Positions 36,684 to 49,096 of a DNA stretch of 64,000 bases are shown here, piece by piece. The position numbers and the translations under genes are program-made. The notes beneath the pieces are model-generated. The model was not told the DNA's origin and did not search any database. It saw nothing but the letters and a program-made list of their open reading frames with translations. The stretch is from positions 159,663,856 through 159,727,855 of the forward strand of contig OZ020587.1 in NCBI GenBank assembly GCA_963971535.1. The letters run 5' to 3'. Positions within the stretch are counted from its first letter, which is position 1; each line of letters starts with the position of its first letter. The stretch comes from Notolepis coatsorum. Its lineage: Eukaryota > Chordata > Actinopteri > Aulopiformes > Paralepididae.

Positions 36684-39600
36684 ATGTGCCAGCCATCCAT
36701 GGCATCATACATTGGCACACCGACGTTCCCGGACTTCACACACGAGAACAGAGCACAGTACACAGAGCTACGAATGTGCTTAGAGACAATGATGTCCGAT
36801 GTAGCTGATGAACCGTACAAATATGCTATCCTACTGAAGCACCTCAAGGTGCCCCGAGCGCACAATATAGCGCTGGCCTATGCCACCTCTACTACCCCAT
36901 ACACCGCGGCTCTAGCAGCACTCGACCAAAGATATGGACGCATATGGGACTACATAATACAAGAGATAAGGCATATTGACCGCCTACCCCCAGCCACAGA
37001 CAATCGCTCACTAGATGACCTGTCTATCAAGGTACAATCCCTGGTAGGGATGCTGGGGGCGCAAAGAGAAAAGGGTATGCATGAACTGTACGCAAACTCT
37101 AATGTCGAGAGGATTTTAGAGAAGCTTCCGCCCGCCCGACAAGAGCGCTTCAGGCGGCAAAGAGACCACCGTGATCCTAACGGTCCCGAGCCATCCCTCC
37201 TAGACCTAGCCGACTTCCTGGCGAGAGAAGTCAACAGCCTACGGTTGGATACGCTCATGCGGAGCACACCAAGCTCCAGAGAGGGACCTAGGAGAGCAAA
37301 CGATGGCCGCAGATTGGTGACCGTCATGCACCAATCAGAATCAGTACCGAGCAGCAAGAACCACAGTACCCCCTCGATGAAAGAGAAGTGGAAGATGGTG
37401 TGCCCGTACTGCGAAAATGAACACTGGCTGTCACAATGTGACACGTTCAAGAAGATGACCGCCGACGAGGTGAGTCAATGGATAAAGGCCAACCGACGCT
37501 GTTACCGATGTGCGCGCAGTCACATGGCAGCCGATTGCCGCTTAAAGAAGAGGTGTAGTCGGTGTGACGGAGCCCACTTAGACATCCTACACGACAGTAA
37601 CAGAAGAAAGCCTGCACCCTCAAGCAGCACAAAGGCAAGTGTTATGTACATTGACCCCGCCAGCAGCGGGGGCGCCCGGGTGCTCTTAAAGGTGGTCCGC
37701 GTAACATTGAGTTACCAAGACAAGGTCATGGACACTTACGCCGTCCTTGACGACGGGTCAGAGAAGACCCTTCTCCTCGCGTCCGCTGCGGCCCAGCTGG
37801 GGCTGCGGGGGAGCGAAAACCAGATGACGATTCGGACAATAAGAAGAGATCTAAAGACGATAAAGGGCGAGAATGTCTCCTTCACTATCGCAGCAAGCAG
37901 GCAGCCAGAGAGACGGTATAGGATTACTAACGCTTTCACCAGCCAAGAAATAGGCCTGTCGCAGTACACCTACCCCATTGCCAAGCTGATGGATAAATAT
38001 GTGCACCTGCGTCAACTACCTATACCGCTCATAGACGGTGCCACCCCGACCCTGCTGATAGGCTCCGACCATGCAGACCTCATCGTCCCGATGGACCGGG
38101 TCCACACAGGGCCCAGAGGCTGTCCTGCAGCAGTCGAGACCCGCCTAGGATGGACACTACAAGGCCCCCTCGCTAGGTCCCTTAACCGAACAGCAGCCAC
38201 TAGCTGCCTCCACTCCAGAGTGACAGAAGAAGACACCACCCTCCTACAGCATGTCGAGAGGCTATGGACACTAGAGACAATGCCCTTTAAGAACGAAAAG
38301 AAAGACATTCGTTCCAAGGAAGACATTTACGCTATAGCCCTCCTCGAGCAGGGGACAAAGAGAGTCAAAGTCAACGGAGTGATGAGATACGCAACTCCAC
38401 TCCTGAGGCGAGAGGGTATGCCTACCTTCCACGCCCCAAAAGAAGCGACGGAGCGGTATCTATTGAACACAGAGCGGCGCCTAGCCAGAGACCCCGCTCA
38501 AGAGACTGTGTACCGCGCTGAGATTAACAAGCTAATCACAGCGGGACACATAAAGAAAATTGACATTAAAGAGGCCGATCAGACGACCGAATCATGGTAC
38601 ATGCCGCACCACAAAGTCCACCACAACGGCAAGGATCGTATTGTGTTCAACTGCAGCTACCAGATCGGATCACAAAATCTGAATAAAGAGCTCTTGCCCG
38701 GCCCAACACTAGGCCCCTCTCTACTAGGCGTGTTACTACGTTTCCGCCAAGACAAGGTGGCCATCAGCGGCGACATCAAAGGGATGTTCCTGCAGGTGAG
38801 ACTAGTGGAAGAGGACAAGCCCCTGCTGCGGTTCCTATGGAGAGAGAGGATCGGGGACGAGCAACCAGCCATCTATCAATGGGAAGTCCTCCCTTTCGGA
38901 ACCACATGCAGCCCATGCTGTGCTACGTTTGCACTGCAAAAACACGTCGCAGAGGACCCAGCAGCCGATGAAGAGGTCCGACAAAGTGTAGGAAATAGTT
39001 TCTACGTGGACAACTGTCTGCAAAGCGTCTCGACGCCAGAAGAAGCCGAGGCCCTTCTACTCAAGCTCCGCGCCTCCCTGATCAAAGGCGGCTTTGACCT
39101 CAGGCAGTGGGCCAGCAGCGACCCGCAAGTATTGCGCAGCCTCTCCCCCGAGGACAAGGCAGCAAGCAGCGAGACCTGGATGGCGACCATCCCAGGAGAA
39201 GCCCAAGAAATGACATTAGGACTAGTCTGGCGCTTCAAAACAGACTCGCTCCATTATAAACACACACCCCTGACTAAGGAGCAGGGAAGGTCGACTGCAC
39301 TACCGACCACCAGACGGAGTGTATACAGAACACTCGCCAGACAATATGACCCGTTGGGATGTATTCTACCTTACACCACCAGGGCAAAGATGATTGTAAG
39401 AGCGTTATGGGACAAGGACCAGGGCTGGGACGACCCCATACCCGAACACCTTGCATCCACATGGAGAGAGTGGGAGACAGAACTCAGCTCACTCCCAGGT
39501 GTCAACATACGCCGCAGCTACTTCCCACCCACAGTGAGGCCGGAGACGTGCCAGATGGACCTGCGCGTCTTCAGCAACGCCTCCGAAGTAGCCTACGGTT

Positions 39601-40586
39601 CGGTGGCCTACTTGCGTGCCCGAGAGGAGGGAGGAGAAATACATACTGCTTTCATCCTGGCTCGCTCAAGAATAGCCCCACGCAAGCAACAATCTATCCC
39701 GCTGTATGTAAAAAAAGGAAGAGGAACCGAGAAGCGGTGGGGTATTGTATTCAAATGCATGACCACCCGAGCGATGCATATAGAACTCCTTCCAACTATG
39801 AGCACAGACTCATTCCTTATGGCCTTCCGAAGATTCACATCGCGGAAAGGCAAACCGTCTATATTATTGTCTGATCACGGGACAAACTTCAAAGGCGGAG
39901 AAAGAGAGCTGAGAGAGAGCTTCCAAGCTATGGGCCCAGAACTTAAGACCCACCTCGCTCCATCCCAGATTGACTTCCAGTTTAATCCCCCGAATGCACC
40001 TCACTTCGGTGGAACTTGGGAACGAGAAGTACGTTCAATAAAGACAGCCCTGTACGCCGTGCTTGGGGCCCAGACCGTGGCGGAAGAAGTCCTAATGACA
40101 GTCCTCACGGAGATCGAGGGAGTATTGAACTCAAAGCCCCTCGGTTACGTCTCAAGTGATGTAGCAGATGTCGACCCAGTCACCCCCAACACACTCTTGA
40201 TGGGGCGGCTGGACCCCGCGCTACCACAGACAATGTACAGGCCTGAAGAAGCGAACGGCCGAAGAATGTGGAGGTACAGTCAAGTATTGGCTGACAAGTT
40301 TTGGAACAGCTTCCTACTCCACTATCTACCGTCTCTACAGACCCGCCAGAAATGGGTGAAAGAGAGAGACAATTTGACAGAAGGAACAGTCGTCATGATT
40401 ATCGACCAGTCACTACCCCGAGCTATGTGGCCGGCTGGCCGCGTAAGCAAAGTGATCACCGGTGCCGACGGAAAGGTCCGAGCAGCCGAAGTGCTCGTCC
40501 AAGGGCGGATCTACACCCGACCCGTGGCGAGGCTAATAGAGTTGCCAAGGCTCCCCGATACTATTGATGACGACCATGACCCATGA
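36684..40586 (+). mobile_element. pol region of the young BEL/Pao element
   Basis: An open frame of about 1300 codons. In order: a DUF1759-like gag segment (about residues 1-200), two zinc-knuckle-like cysteine clusters (CPYCENEHWLSQC near 240; CYRCARSHMAADC near 273), a retropepsin-like protease with DDGSEKT (near 357), Pao-type reverse transcriptase with GDIKGMFLQV and FYVDNCLQS, part of an RNase H region, an integrase core with LLSDHGTNFKGG, and a C-terminal DUF5641-like region. This order is diagnostic of BEL/Pao. Such elements normally express gag and pol as one polyprotein. Described as a fossil. Confidence 0.92.
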
Positions 40587-40688
40587 CTTTGTGAACTGCC
40601 CTACCCCTCACAACAGACATTGAGTAGTGGACAGTGCGGTTAATCTGTCTCTGCTTAGCTAATTAGGTGGGACTAATTAGGAGGCGGC

Positions 40689-42020
40689 TGTTACAAAGGA
40701 TCAGATTAAACCGAATATATATATTCATTGATTGATATATATTGCATAATATTTGTATATCGTTTGATATCCCTTGTATATTCCTTGTACATATACACGG
40801 AATATCCCTTTAGCCTAGTACAGACCATAATATTTCATTCTCCTATTGGACAGCGGTCCACAGGCGCCAAGGCCATGCCTCCAAAGTCAGGTTCAAAGTC
40901 ACCGCCGGGGACATGCCTGGACATGAATGGTATTGCGCAAGGATATGAGACAGGAATAAAGCTGGTACTAGTTTATTCATCTAAGCGTATAAATACGGCG
41001 CAGGTGAATACAGAAGTATGTTACCCAATAAGTTGAAGCCTCACCCACGATACTACGTGCGGTGAAGTATGGCCTGTTTGGCCCCAAATAGAGCATTGAG
41101 ACCGCGTGCGAATTAATAACTGAAGTGTCAGAGTTTGGCGCTATACCGTCGAGTGCGACATATTCTATTAAGTCAGTAATAGTCTAATTGTGTATAGTGT
41201 ATCGTGCGGCTAAAGTTCTACAGTGACTAGCATCACCAACGTTTTCCTCGTATCAGCTAGAGTGCTTATCCAGGCTGGGCTGCTTTCATGGCGCTTTCAC
41301 CCGAGGAGTCCTAGACGAGGACCGTGTGGACATGTACACTGGATTATCTACCCGACGACTGCATAGCCCTTTACGGCTGGATTATATTTGCTTTTGGTCC
41401 TGTGATTAATGGAGCGGAGAATCGCCGACGCCCACAAGTGTGTGGGATTTACCCTGTGAGGAGCCACGTCGAGTCTGCCCCTCAGAAGCCTGAGGCAGGC
41501 TAGCTTTCTTCCCTGTGGAGCTACAGGCTACGGAGAACAGCTGTATTCGTCTGTGGATCAAGATCTTATTGCACCGGCCCCCCTACTCGGAGTCTCCTTA
41601 TCATCGTTGACCCAGACTCTATTACCGACAGATCCTCTACCCTTGCTGGCTTACAACCGGGGGGACCCTTCCAGTATCTCCCGCTATATTACTAGTGTAC
41701 CATAGATATAATTCCCTAAGATTCAGGTTGTATAATTACCTCCTGCGTAACCAGAGAATGGACATTCGTTATTGATTTGCCTACGCACATTCCTTTGCCT
41801 TATAAGCGCATTCAAAGTGAAATAGAGAAGTATATTATGTACCTTTTGCTGCAATAAATACTTAATTACAACTTTGTGTGGAACCGATTTCATTGTGGGA
41901 AGTGTTCATCATTATATATATCATGTACTGTATGGCCAGTAATTAAAGTGCATAAGACGGTAGTGGTTTAATGATACCATACTTATCAATACAGTCAGGG
42001 AATTGTACCCCTCAGTTACA
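40689..42020 (+). repeat. 3' LTR of the young BEL/Pao element
   Basis: Same length as the 5' LTR, with about five differences by eye. It is preceded by a short purine-rich stretch (AGGAGGCGG) that may be the polypurine tract. Confidence 0.95.
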
Positions 42021-42547
42021 GTTACCATATAATATACAATACTATGCAGTGTACTAATATACAATACTATATAGTGCAAGGCAGAAATGGGATGAGGTGC
42101 AATTTAGGTACAATTTACAGTAGGTGTACGAGTTGTAGTGCAAATCCTTTATCAATAAATATAAAGTGTGTTTGTGTGATCTAAAGTGTGGAGAGTGGGT
42201 GCTGCAGTGTTGTTTGTTTAAGTGAGTGTGTGCGTGTGGGTGTGTGTGCTGTGTGCATTTGATGGTTGTTGCATAGTGTTTATTGTTCGTTTAGCAGCCT
42301 GATGGCCTGGGGATAGAAGCTTCTTCTGAGTCTTTTTGTGCTTGCCTTAAGACTCCGGTATCGCTTGCCTGACCGCAGCAGTTCAAAGAGGCAGTTGTTC
42401 GGGTGGCTGGAGTCCTTGATGATTCTCTTAGCCTTCCCCCTGCACCGCTTGTTGTAAATGTTCTGGAGGGTGGGAAGCCCCCCTCCAATTGTGTGTTCGG
42501 CTGAACGTGTCACTCTTTGTAGTCTGCTACGGTCTTGTGCAGTGCTA

Positions 42548-43308
42548 TCGCCAACACTCTAATAAATTACACACCAGCAAGAACACTGCGATCATCAGCT
42601 GCTGGACTACTAGAGGCTCCCAGAAGCAGTCAAAAGAGGATCGGTAATGCAGCCTTTATCAACTATGCCCCAAAACTATGGAACAAACTACCCCAAAACA
42701 TCAGGGAAGCCAACTCGCTAGACATCTTTAAAAGACAGCTTAAAACCTATCTCTTTGCTCAGGCATTTCACTGATAGATATCTGCTACCACCTAGTGGCA
42801 AGAGGAAACATCAGGGATATCCTGACACAACTTGTATTTACCTGCACTATTCTTACCCTGCCTACTCTTGTACATTGCCTATCAAATTCATGTGTCGGTT
42901 ATTGCACTTTTTACTTCTTACTGATGACTATTTTTAAACAGAATCATTTTAAACTATTTTTATTATTTGCTAGATCCAAATGTGAAACACTGTGATTATT
43001 TGTATTACTGAATAGAGAGCCTATTAGGATGCTAGATCCTAATGTGAAACACTGTGATTTGCCATACCTTGCTATGCTCGCTCATGCCTGTATTTTTTAT
43101 GTCCGTTCTATTTTATAATTTTTTTACTATTTTTAAACTGAATAATTTTAAACTATTTTTACTTTTTGTGTTACTGAAAACTGTAACACTGTGATTTGCC
43201 ATACCTTGCTACCTGTCTATCTTTTTATGCTCGCTTATGCCTGTATTTTTTACTGTTGTGAAGCACTTTGAACTGCAACCCCTGTATGAAAAGTGCTATA
43301 CAAATAAA

Positions 43309-43345
<37 letters not shown>
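42548..43345 (+). mobile_element. LINE 3' fragment nested in the minus-strand LINE
   Basis: The + frame encodes NYTPARTLRSSAAGLLEAP then NAAFINYAPKLWNKLPQNIR and FKRQLKTYLFAQAF, the C-terminus common to fish L2-like LINEs. A 3' UTR follows, ending GCTATACAAATAAAG and (TTA)n. The host LINE reads ...GTGCAGTGCTAT before it and TTCCCAAACC after it, so the insertion site is exact within a few bases and the target duplication is very short or hidden. Confidence 0.85.
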
Positions 43346-43348
<3 letters not shown>

Positions 43349-44970
43349 CCAAACCAGGAGGTGCTGTTGCCAGTCAGGATGCTCTCTATTGTACATGAGT
43401 AGAAGTTCCTAAGGATCTTCTGACTGACTTGGAACTTCCTTAGGCGCCTGAGGAAGTAGAGGCGTTGTCGTGCCTTCTTCACAACACTGTCAATGTGTGT
43501 GGTCCATGTCAAGTCCTCGGATATGTGGGCTCCGAGGTACTTGAAACTGTTCACTCTCTCAACCGGTGCCCCGTCGATGCTGAGGGGGCTGTAGTCCTTG
43601 ACCCCCGACCTCCTGAAGTCCACAATCATCTCTTTTGTTTTGCTGACGTTCAGGGAGAGGCAGTTCTCCTGACACCACTGTGACAGATTCTCTACCTCTT
43701 CCAGGTAGGCCCTCTCGTCGTTGGCAGAGATCAGGCCCACCACTACTGTGTCATCAGCAAATTTGATGATTGTGTTGTTGTTCCGCTGTGCCACGCAGTC
43801 ATGTGTGTACAGGGAGAAGAGGAGGGGGCTCAGAACACAGCCCTGGGGGGCCCCTATGTTGAGCGTGATGGATGAGGAGGTGCAGTTGCCTGCTCTTACC
43901 ACCTGGGGTCTGCCCGTCAGGAAGTCCAAGACCCACTGGCAGAGGTCATAGTTCAAGCCCAGGTCCCTGAGCTTGGCTATGAGTTTGGAGGGGACTATGG
44001 TATTGAATGCTGAGCTGTAGTCGATGAACAGCATTCTCACATAGTTCCCCTGCCTCTTGTCCAGGTGTGATGCTGCTGTGTGCAGCACATGGGCTATGGC
44101 GTCCTCCGTGGACCTGTTGGGGCGATATGCAAATTGCAGGGGGTCCAGGTTGATGGGGAGGGAGGAACAGATGTAGCCCTTCACTAGCTTCTCAAAGCAC
44201 TTCATGGCTATGGAGGTGAGGGCTACAGGGCGGTAGTCGTTGAGGCAAGCGGGCGTAGATTTTTTGGGTACAGGGATGATGGTGGACTTCTTCAGACAGG
44301 TGGGGATGACAGCCTGTTCCAAGGACAGGTTGAAGATGTCAGTGAATACCGGGGCCAGTTGGTCGGCACAGACTTTTAGGACGCGGCCGGGGATGCCGTC
44401 CGGTCCTGCTGCCTTCCTGATATTCACTTTTTTAAAGGTCCGCCTCACCTCATGCTCTGTTACCCTGAACACTGAGTCTCCATCAGCAGACCCCCCCCCC
44501 CATTGCCGTGGTTTGTAGGCTGGTGTTGTTATTCACAGCCTCAAACCTCGCATAGAAGGAATTGAGATCATTTGCTAAGGAGATGTCACTGTTCAGTTTG
44601 AGGGAGGTGCCTTTGTAGTCTGTCATTGTTCTGAGGCCCTGCCACATACCTCTAGAGTCAGCCTGTTCAAACTGAAGTTCAACTTTATCCCTGTAACGCC
44701 GTTTTGCCTCTATTACTGCTCTCCTGACGTTGTATCTTGCCGTCTTGTGTTCTTCCATGTTGCCTGTCACCAGCCCTGTGTTGTAGGCTGATGTGCGCAC
44801 TTTCAGAGCCTCACGGACGGATTTATCTACCCAGGGCTTTTGATTTGGGTATATTCTAATTGCACTTTACTGTTACATTTACACTCCGGTTGGATGCAAA
44901 ACTTATTTTCTGTTGTACTGTACTTGTGCTGTATGATGACAACAATATATTTGAATCTAATCTCATCTAA

Positions 44971-45135
44971 TTAACGATGCATACACAGAGAGACAATGTT
45001 ACTCTTCAGTCAAATCCTGTGAGATGATCTGCTCCTAAATTCTCAGAAATGCATTTGTGCGTTTCATCGGAAACGTTTCATCAAATATGTCCATCATTTT
45101 CTATATATCCTTTGGAATCCCAGAACATGCCAACT

Positions 45136-45216
<81 letters not shown>

Positions 45217-45337
45217 GTTGAATAGATATCACATCGATGCCATTATCGCCGTGACGGTTTGAAACAGCAGGGTCTGTGTGGCCGCGGAGGCATTTGTGCA
45301 ATAATGACAGCGGCTCGTGTGACGTCTGCTTGTCAAG
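44971..45337. repeat. Intron with (CA)n
   Basis: (CA)n at 45136-45213; otherwise unremarkable intron to the acceptor at 45337. Confidence 0.9.
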
Positions 45338-45496
45338 GTGTTCCGGCCGCCTCGCTGGTCACCCCTGCTGATGTCATCAAGACGAGACTCCAGGTGGCGG
45401 CGCGCGCGGGACAGACCTCATACACCGGAGTCATCGACTGCTTCAAGAAGATCCTCGCGGAGGAGGGCTACAGGGCATTCTGGAAGGGCGCGGGAG
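45338..45496 (+). CDS. slc25a12: slc25a12 exon, third carrier repeat
   Basis: This 159-bp exon encodes [20 protein letters not shown], then [20 protein letters not shown] and [12 protein letters not shown]. It includes the third P-x-[DE]-x-x-[KR] signature (PADVIK) and the matrix-helix stretch conserved in aspartate-glutamate carriers. The acceptor CAAG ends at 45337, with a weak polypyrimidine tract (GTCTGCTTGTCAAG). The donor GTAGGC starts at 45497 and is followed within about 20 bp by (CA)n. Split codons at both ends restore G and A. The exon is intact. Confidence 0.96.
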
Positions 45497-45516
45497 GTAG
45501 GCGCTCGCGCTCGCAC

Positions 45517-45567
45517 TCTCACACACACACACACACGCACACACACGCTCACACACACACACACACG

Positions 45568-45617
<50 letters not shown>
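45517..45617. repeat. (CA)n just after the slc25a12 donor
   Basis: CA repeats with GC variants begin about 20 bp downstream of the 5' splice site at 45497. Confidence 0.95.
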
Positions 45618-45618
<1 letters not shown>

Positions 45619-45871
45619 CGCACCCAAACACCACACAGTCCAATAAGTGGTTTCATGACTAGGAAATGAGGCTCGCAGTGGCTCCTGTAATTATAGTCTC
45701 GGAGGCCCTCGGAAGAAATATCAAATACCACTTTGTAATTTTCAACCTCTCTTGCATCTGTCTGAATATACCCGCATATAATCCTTCTATATACCTACTT
45801 ATACACCTGCATATAACCCATATAACTCTGTATGATAGCATGTACAATAATGCTGTATATACCATATTTAT

Positions 45872-46128
45872 TAGGGATGTCCGATATTATCGGCCTACCG
45901 ATATTATCGGCCGATATCGGCATTAAAATGTGATATCGGAAAATATCGGTATCGGTTTTCAAAAAAAAATTATTTACATTTCTATAGAAATGATGTCCGA
46001 TATTATCGGCCTACCGATATTATCGGCCGATATCGGCATTAAAATGTGATTTCGGTTGATATCGGTATCGGAAATTAAGAGTTGGACAATATCGGTATCG
46101 GTAAAAAAGCCAATATCGAGCATCCCTA
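45872..46128. mobile_element. hAT miniature element (TAGGGATGTCCGATA)
   Basis: Ends TAGGGATGTCCGATATT and ...AATATCGAGCATCCCTA, 257 bp. Perfect 8-bp target duplication ATATTTAT (45864-45871, 46129-46136). The interior consists of ATCGGCCGATATCGG motifs. Confidence 0.93.
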
Positions 46129-46273
46129 ATATTTATATATATATATATTTCCACATGTCTGTATCTGCATATAGGCTAATCCTTTTTACATATCTGTAGA
46201 TACTATATCTATATCTGTACATATCCCTTACCTACTCTTACTAGTTACACTGCTGGCCAGTATGACTGACTAC

Positions 46274-46394
46274 CAGGGCTTGACATTAACTTTTCTTTTC
46301 TTAACTAGCCACACCAATTTTCACCAGTCAAAAATCACACACACACTCTATCCAAATATCCAGTTCGTTTTTATAGTGTAAAGTTTGGCTACTT

Positions 46395-46439
<45 letters not shown>

Positions 46440-46613
46440 TCATTATGCGCAACGCAAGTAAGCGCGCACTGCGTTCCGAGAGAGAGAGAGAGCGAGAGAC
46501 TCTTCGCTACGACTCTAAAACGGTGACGCTGCATGGTGGCTGGTAAGAGTGACGGTGTTCCACGCCACTGCCGAATTCTACCCGCATCTGGTGGGTGTTA
46601 ATGTCAAGGCCTG
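46274..46613. mobile_element. hAT-like miniature element (CAGGGCTTGACATTAAC)
   Basis: Inverted ends CAGGGCTTGACATTAAC and GTTAATGTCAAGGCCTG, 340 bp. The 8-bp target duplication is CTGACTAC/CTTACTAC (one difference). It contains (GA)n at 46399-46435. Confidence 0.9.
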
Positions 46614-46838
46614 CTTACTACCATAGTGTCTTTATACCTGTATCACTGTACATTGTAATACTACATCTCTGTACATACATCTGATTAGCACTATTAATCA
46701 GTAGCACTAATTTATGTATGTTATACCCAGTTTGTTCACCTGTACATTGTATGTTACTATCACACTTTACTGTTTACATTTGAACTCTGGTTGGACGCAA
46801 AACCTCCTTTTCGTTGTACTGTACTTGTGCTGCATGAT

Positions 46839-47403
46839 CAGGGGTGTACAAAGTACCCAGAAATTATACTTAAGTGAAAGTATGGGTACTGTCTCAAAAA
46901 TATTATTCAAGTAAAAGTCAGAGTATCTGGTTAAAAACACACCTGAGTAAAAGTACTTGAGTACTAAAAAGTAAAAGTAAAAACTTTTTTTCTGACCGTC
47001 TATTCTTCTGATAGCAGGTGTTTAATCAAAGATCCCCGCTTTCTAGTCTTGCACAAGGACCAATCAGCATGGGTATGGGCGGGTTCATTTTCCATTGATG
47101 GGGATTTGATTGGCTGTATTTAAATAAAGCGCGGCCGCAGAATTAATAACGTTAACGTTAGTTCGGCCAGAGAAACAAATATACTAATTAAAATGGTTGG
47201 ACCTGCGAGATTTGTACTTTGTACTTTGTAGGTCTGCATTTTAAATGCAAGGAGTACAACGTGTTTTCTTTCCTCTGAAATGTAATTGAGTAAAAGTACA
47301 CAAGTATACAAACCTAATAATACTAGAGTAAAGTACAAATTCCCCAAAAACAGTACTCAAGTATTGTAACAAAGTACAATTACTCAAGTACTTTACACCC
47401 CTG
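46839..47403. mobile_element. hAT-like miniature element (CAGGGGTGTACAAAGTAC)
   Basis: Inverted ends CAGGGGTGTACAAAGTAC and ...CAAGTACTTTACACCCCTG, 565 bp, opposite in orientation to 6696-7221. Target duplication TGCATGAT/TACACGAT, six of eight matching. Confidence 0.85.
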
Positions 47404-47459
47404 TACACGATGACAATACATTTGAATATAATTGTAATCTAATCTCACCTAATCTCTAA

Positions 47460-47573
<114 letters not shown>

Positions 47574-47584
47574 TAAGTGAACTG

Positions 47585-48028
47585 AGGCTCCGTTCACACT
47601 GCAGGCCTTAACGCGCAGAACTTGACCCGCATGCGCAAATGAACAATAACGACAATGGGCGTAAAACATGGCGGACACTGAAGTCACAGTTTAATTTATA
47701 AATTGAATGCAAACAAATCAGACCTGTGTCTGATTTAGGACCACGTTATGAAAATGGCCCGAATCAGAAGGGAAAAGATCAGATTCCATGTGATTGGTGC
47801 TGTTCACACTGTTATGAAAAGATCAGATTCCATGTGATTGGTGCTGTTCACACTGTTATGAAAAGATCAGATTCCATGTGATTGGTGCTGTTCACACTGT
47901 TATGAAAAGATCAGATTCCATGTGATTGGTGCTGTTCACACTGTTATGAAAAGATCAGATTCCATGTGATTAGGGTGAGCAAAGAAATTAGATCCGGGTC
48001 AATTTTGCCTGCAGTGTGAACGTAGCCT
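47585..48028. mobile_element. hAT-like miniature element with internal 44-bp repeats
   Basis: Inverted ends AGGCTCCGTTCACACTGCAG and CTGCAGTGTGAACGTAGCCT (one mismatch) bound 444 bp. Inside, a 44-bp unit (GTTATGAAAAGATCAGATTC...) is repeated four to five times (about 47772-47975). No clear target duplication. The left end is 12 bp from an slc25a12 splice donor. Confidence 0.7.
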
Positions 48029-48350
48029 TACTGGCAGAGTGGCTCCTTTTGTGACATCAGAGTTACTGTATGATGAGGTTGGATGATGAGTTACTGTATG
48101 ATTACAATACCTTAGTAATAGTATCCATCGGTCAGTTTAAATCTATAACAACGAAGCATTTCACCTCAGTCTGTAGTTGTTTTGATTGATTTTAATTGTT
48201 TAATTAACTTTTCTGTTTTTATATTGTTTTCGTATCACGTCTTGTTCCACTCGACGTCATTGTGAACAAGAGCTGCTCGCAACGATCTTTCGAGATTAAA
48301 TAAAGTGATTGAATGAGTGAACGAATGAATGAATAGACGCCAACTATTCA

Positions 48351-49045
48351 TTCAGGGGCGACTGGCTCGGGAGGTAGAGCAGTCATCTGGTAATCCGGAG
48401 GTTCCCGATTCGATTCCCGCTCCTCCCGGGCATGAGCGAGACACTTAACCCCTAATTGCTCCCGATGACCACCTTGCATGGTCGCCTCCGCCGTCGGTGT
48501 GTGAATGTGTGAGTGAATGTGTAGAATGTAGGGCTGTCCCCGACTAAGGATTTGGATGGTCGACTAGGATTGGCCAAAATTTGCCGTTAGTCGACTATTG
48601 GTCGACAAAAAATAAAAAAAATAATTATATTTTTAAATTTTTTATCATTCCATCTGGGCTGTGGGGGGTGCTTAATGTCTGAAGGAGTCGACTGAAGGCT
48701 TCTTGTCCTCTGCAAAAGCATGCAATTGGTCCACTGATGGATACATCTTGATATTTGTCTAGTCTAGTGTGTTCATTAGATGGGTGAAATCCTAGTGCCT
48801 CTGTGCCTGTTTTCGTAGGCAGTTAGCCTCTGGTATGCGTGCCATTAGCGTTAGCCACGCTTCTAGGCCTCTTTTCTTTTGGAAAGAATGATAAAAAAAT
48901 TTAAAAAAAAGATATAAAATTTAATATTTTTTATTATATTCGACTACGGCTCCTTTCGACCGATTAGCTGACTAATCGATTAATAGGGGTCAGTCCTAGT
49001 AGAATGTGAGGAACAAATTGTAAAGCGCTTTGGAACATCATGCAC
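48351..49045 (+). mobile_element. tRNA-derived SINE interrupted by a hAT element
   Basis: A-box-like GGCTCGGGAGGTAGAGCAG and B-box-like GATTCGATTCCC are followed by GCGAGACACTTAACCCC, typical of teleost SINEs, and TGTAAAGCGCTTTGG beyond the insertion at 48529-48998. Not a tRNA gene: there is no cloverleaf 3' end. Confidence 0.8.
48529..48998. mobile_element. hAT-like miniature element (TAGGGCTGTCCCCGACTAAG family)
   Basis: Ends TAGGGCTGTCCCCGACTAAG and GGGGTCAGTCCTA. Perfect 8-bp target duplication GTAGAATG (48521-48528, 48999-49006). Close relative of 32974-33448. Confidence 0.92.
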
Positions 49046-49096
49046 AATTGTACAGCCCTGGCCTATTTTATTGAATTTTATAATTATATTACATTC

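Larger units (their letters stand above)
33999..42020 (+). mobile_element. BEL/Pao LTR retrotransposon with paired LTRs, young
   Basis: An 8.0-kb insertion with 5' LTR 33999-35330, 3' LTR 40689-42020 and a perfect 5-bp target duplication GTTAC (33994-33998, 42021-42025). The two LTRs are both 1332 bp and differ at only about five positions by eye (about 0.4%), so it is recent, plausibly around a million years or less depending on the rate. Parts: tRNA-Tyr-type primer site, gag-like frames (35375-36545) and a long pol frame (36684-40586). It looks close to whole in structure, but pol is shorter than usual for the family, so at least one break is likely. Confidence 0.96.
33778..44856 (-). mobile_element. 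CR1/L2-like LINE, minus strand, containing two later insertions
   Basis: Coding parts (minus strand) lie at 44800-44483, 44472-43348 and 42547-42280. They encode a linker, RT motifs [39 protein letters not shown] and [10 protein letters not shown], and the C-terminus IYNKRCRGKAKRIIKD. The 3' UTR continues to (CTTGAA)-like ends at about 33778. It is 5'-truncated (no endonuclease), with a frame change at a C run near 44490. The BEL/Pao element 33999-42020 interrupts its 3' UTR, and a LINE piece 42548-43345 interrupts its coding end. It belongs to the same clade as 27560-29998. Confidence 0.88.

Noticed and set aside
48351-48440. Possible tRNA gene (A and B box-like motifs)
   Set aside because: No complete cloverleaf. 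The body continues into typical SINE sequence, and an inverted relative lies at 32483-32660.
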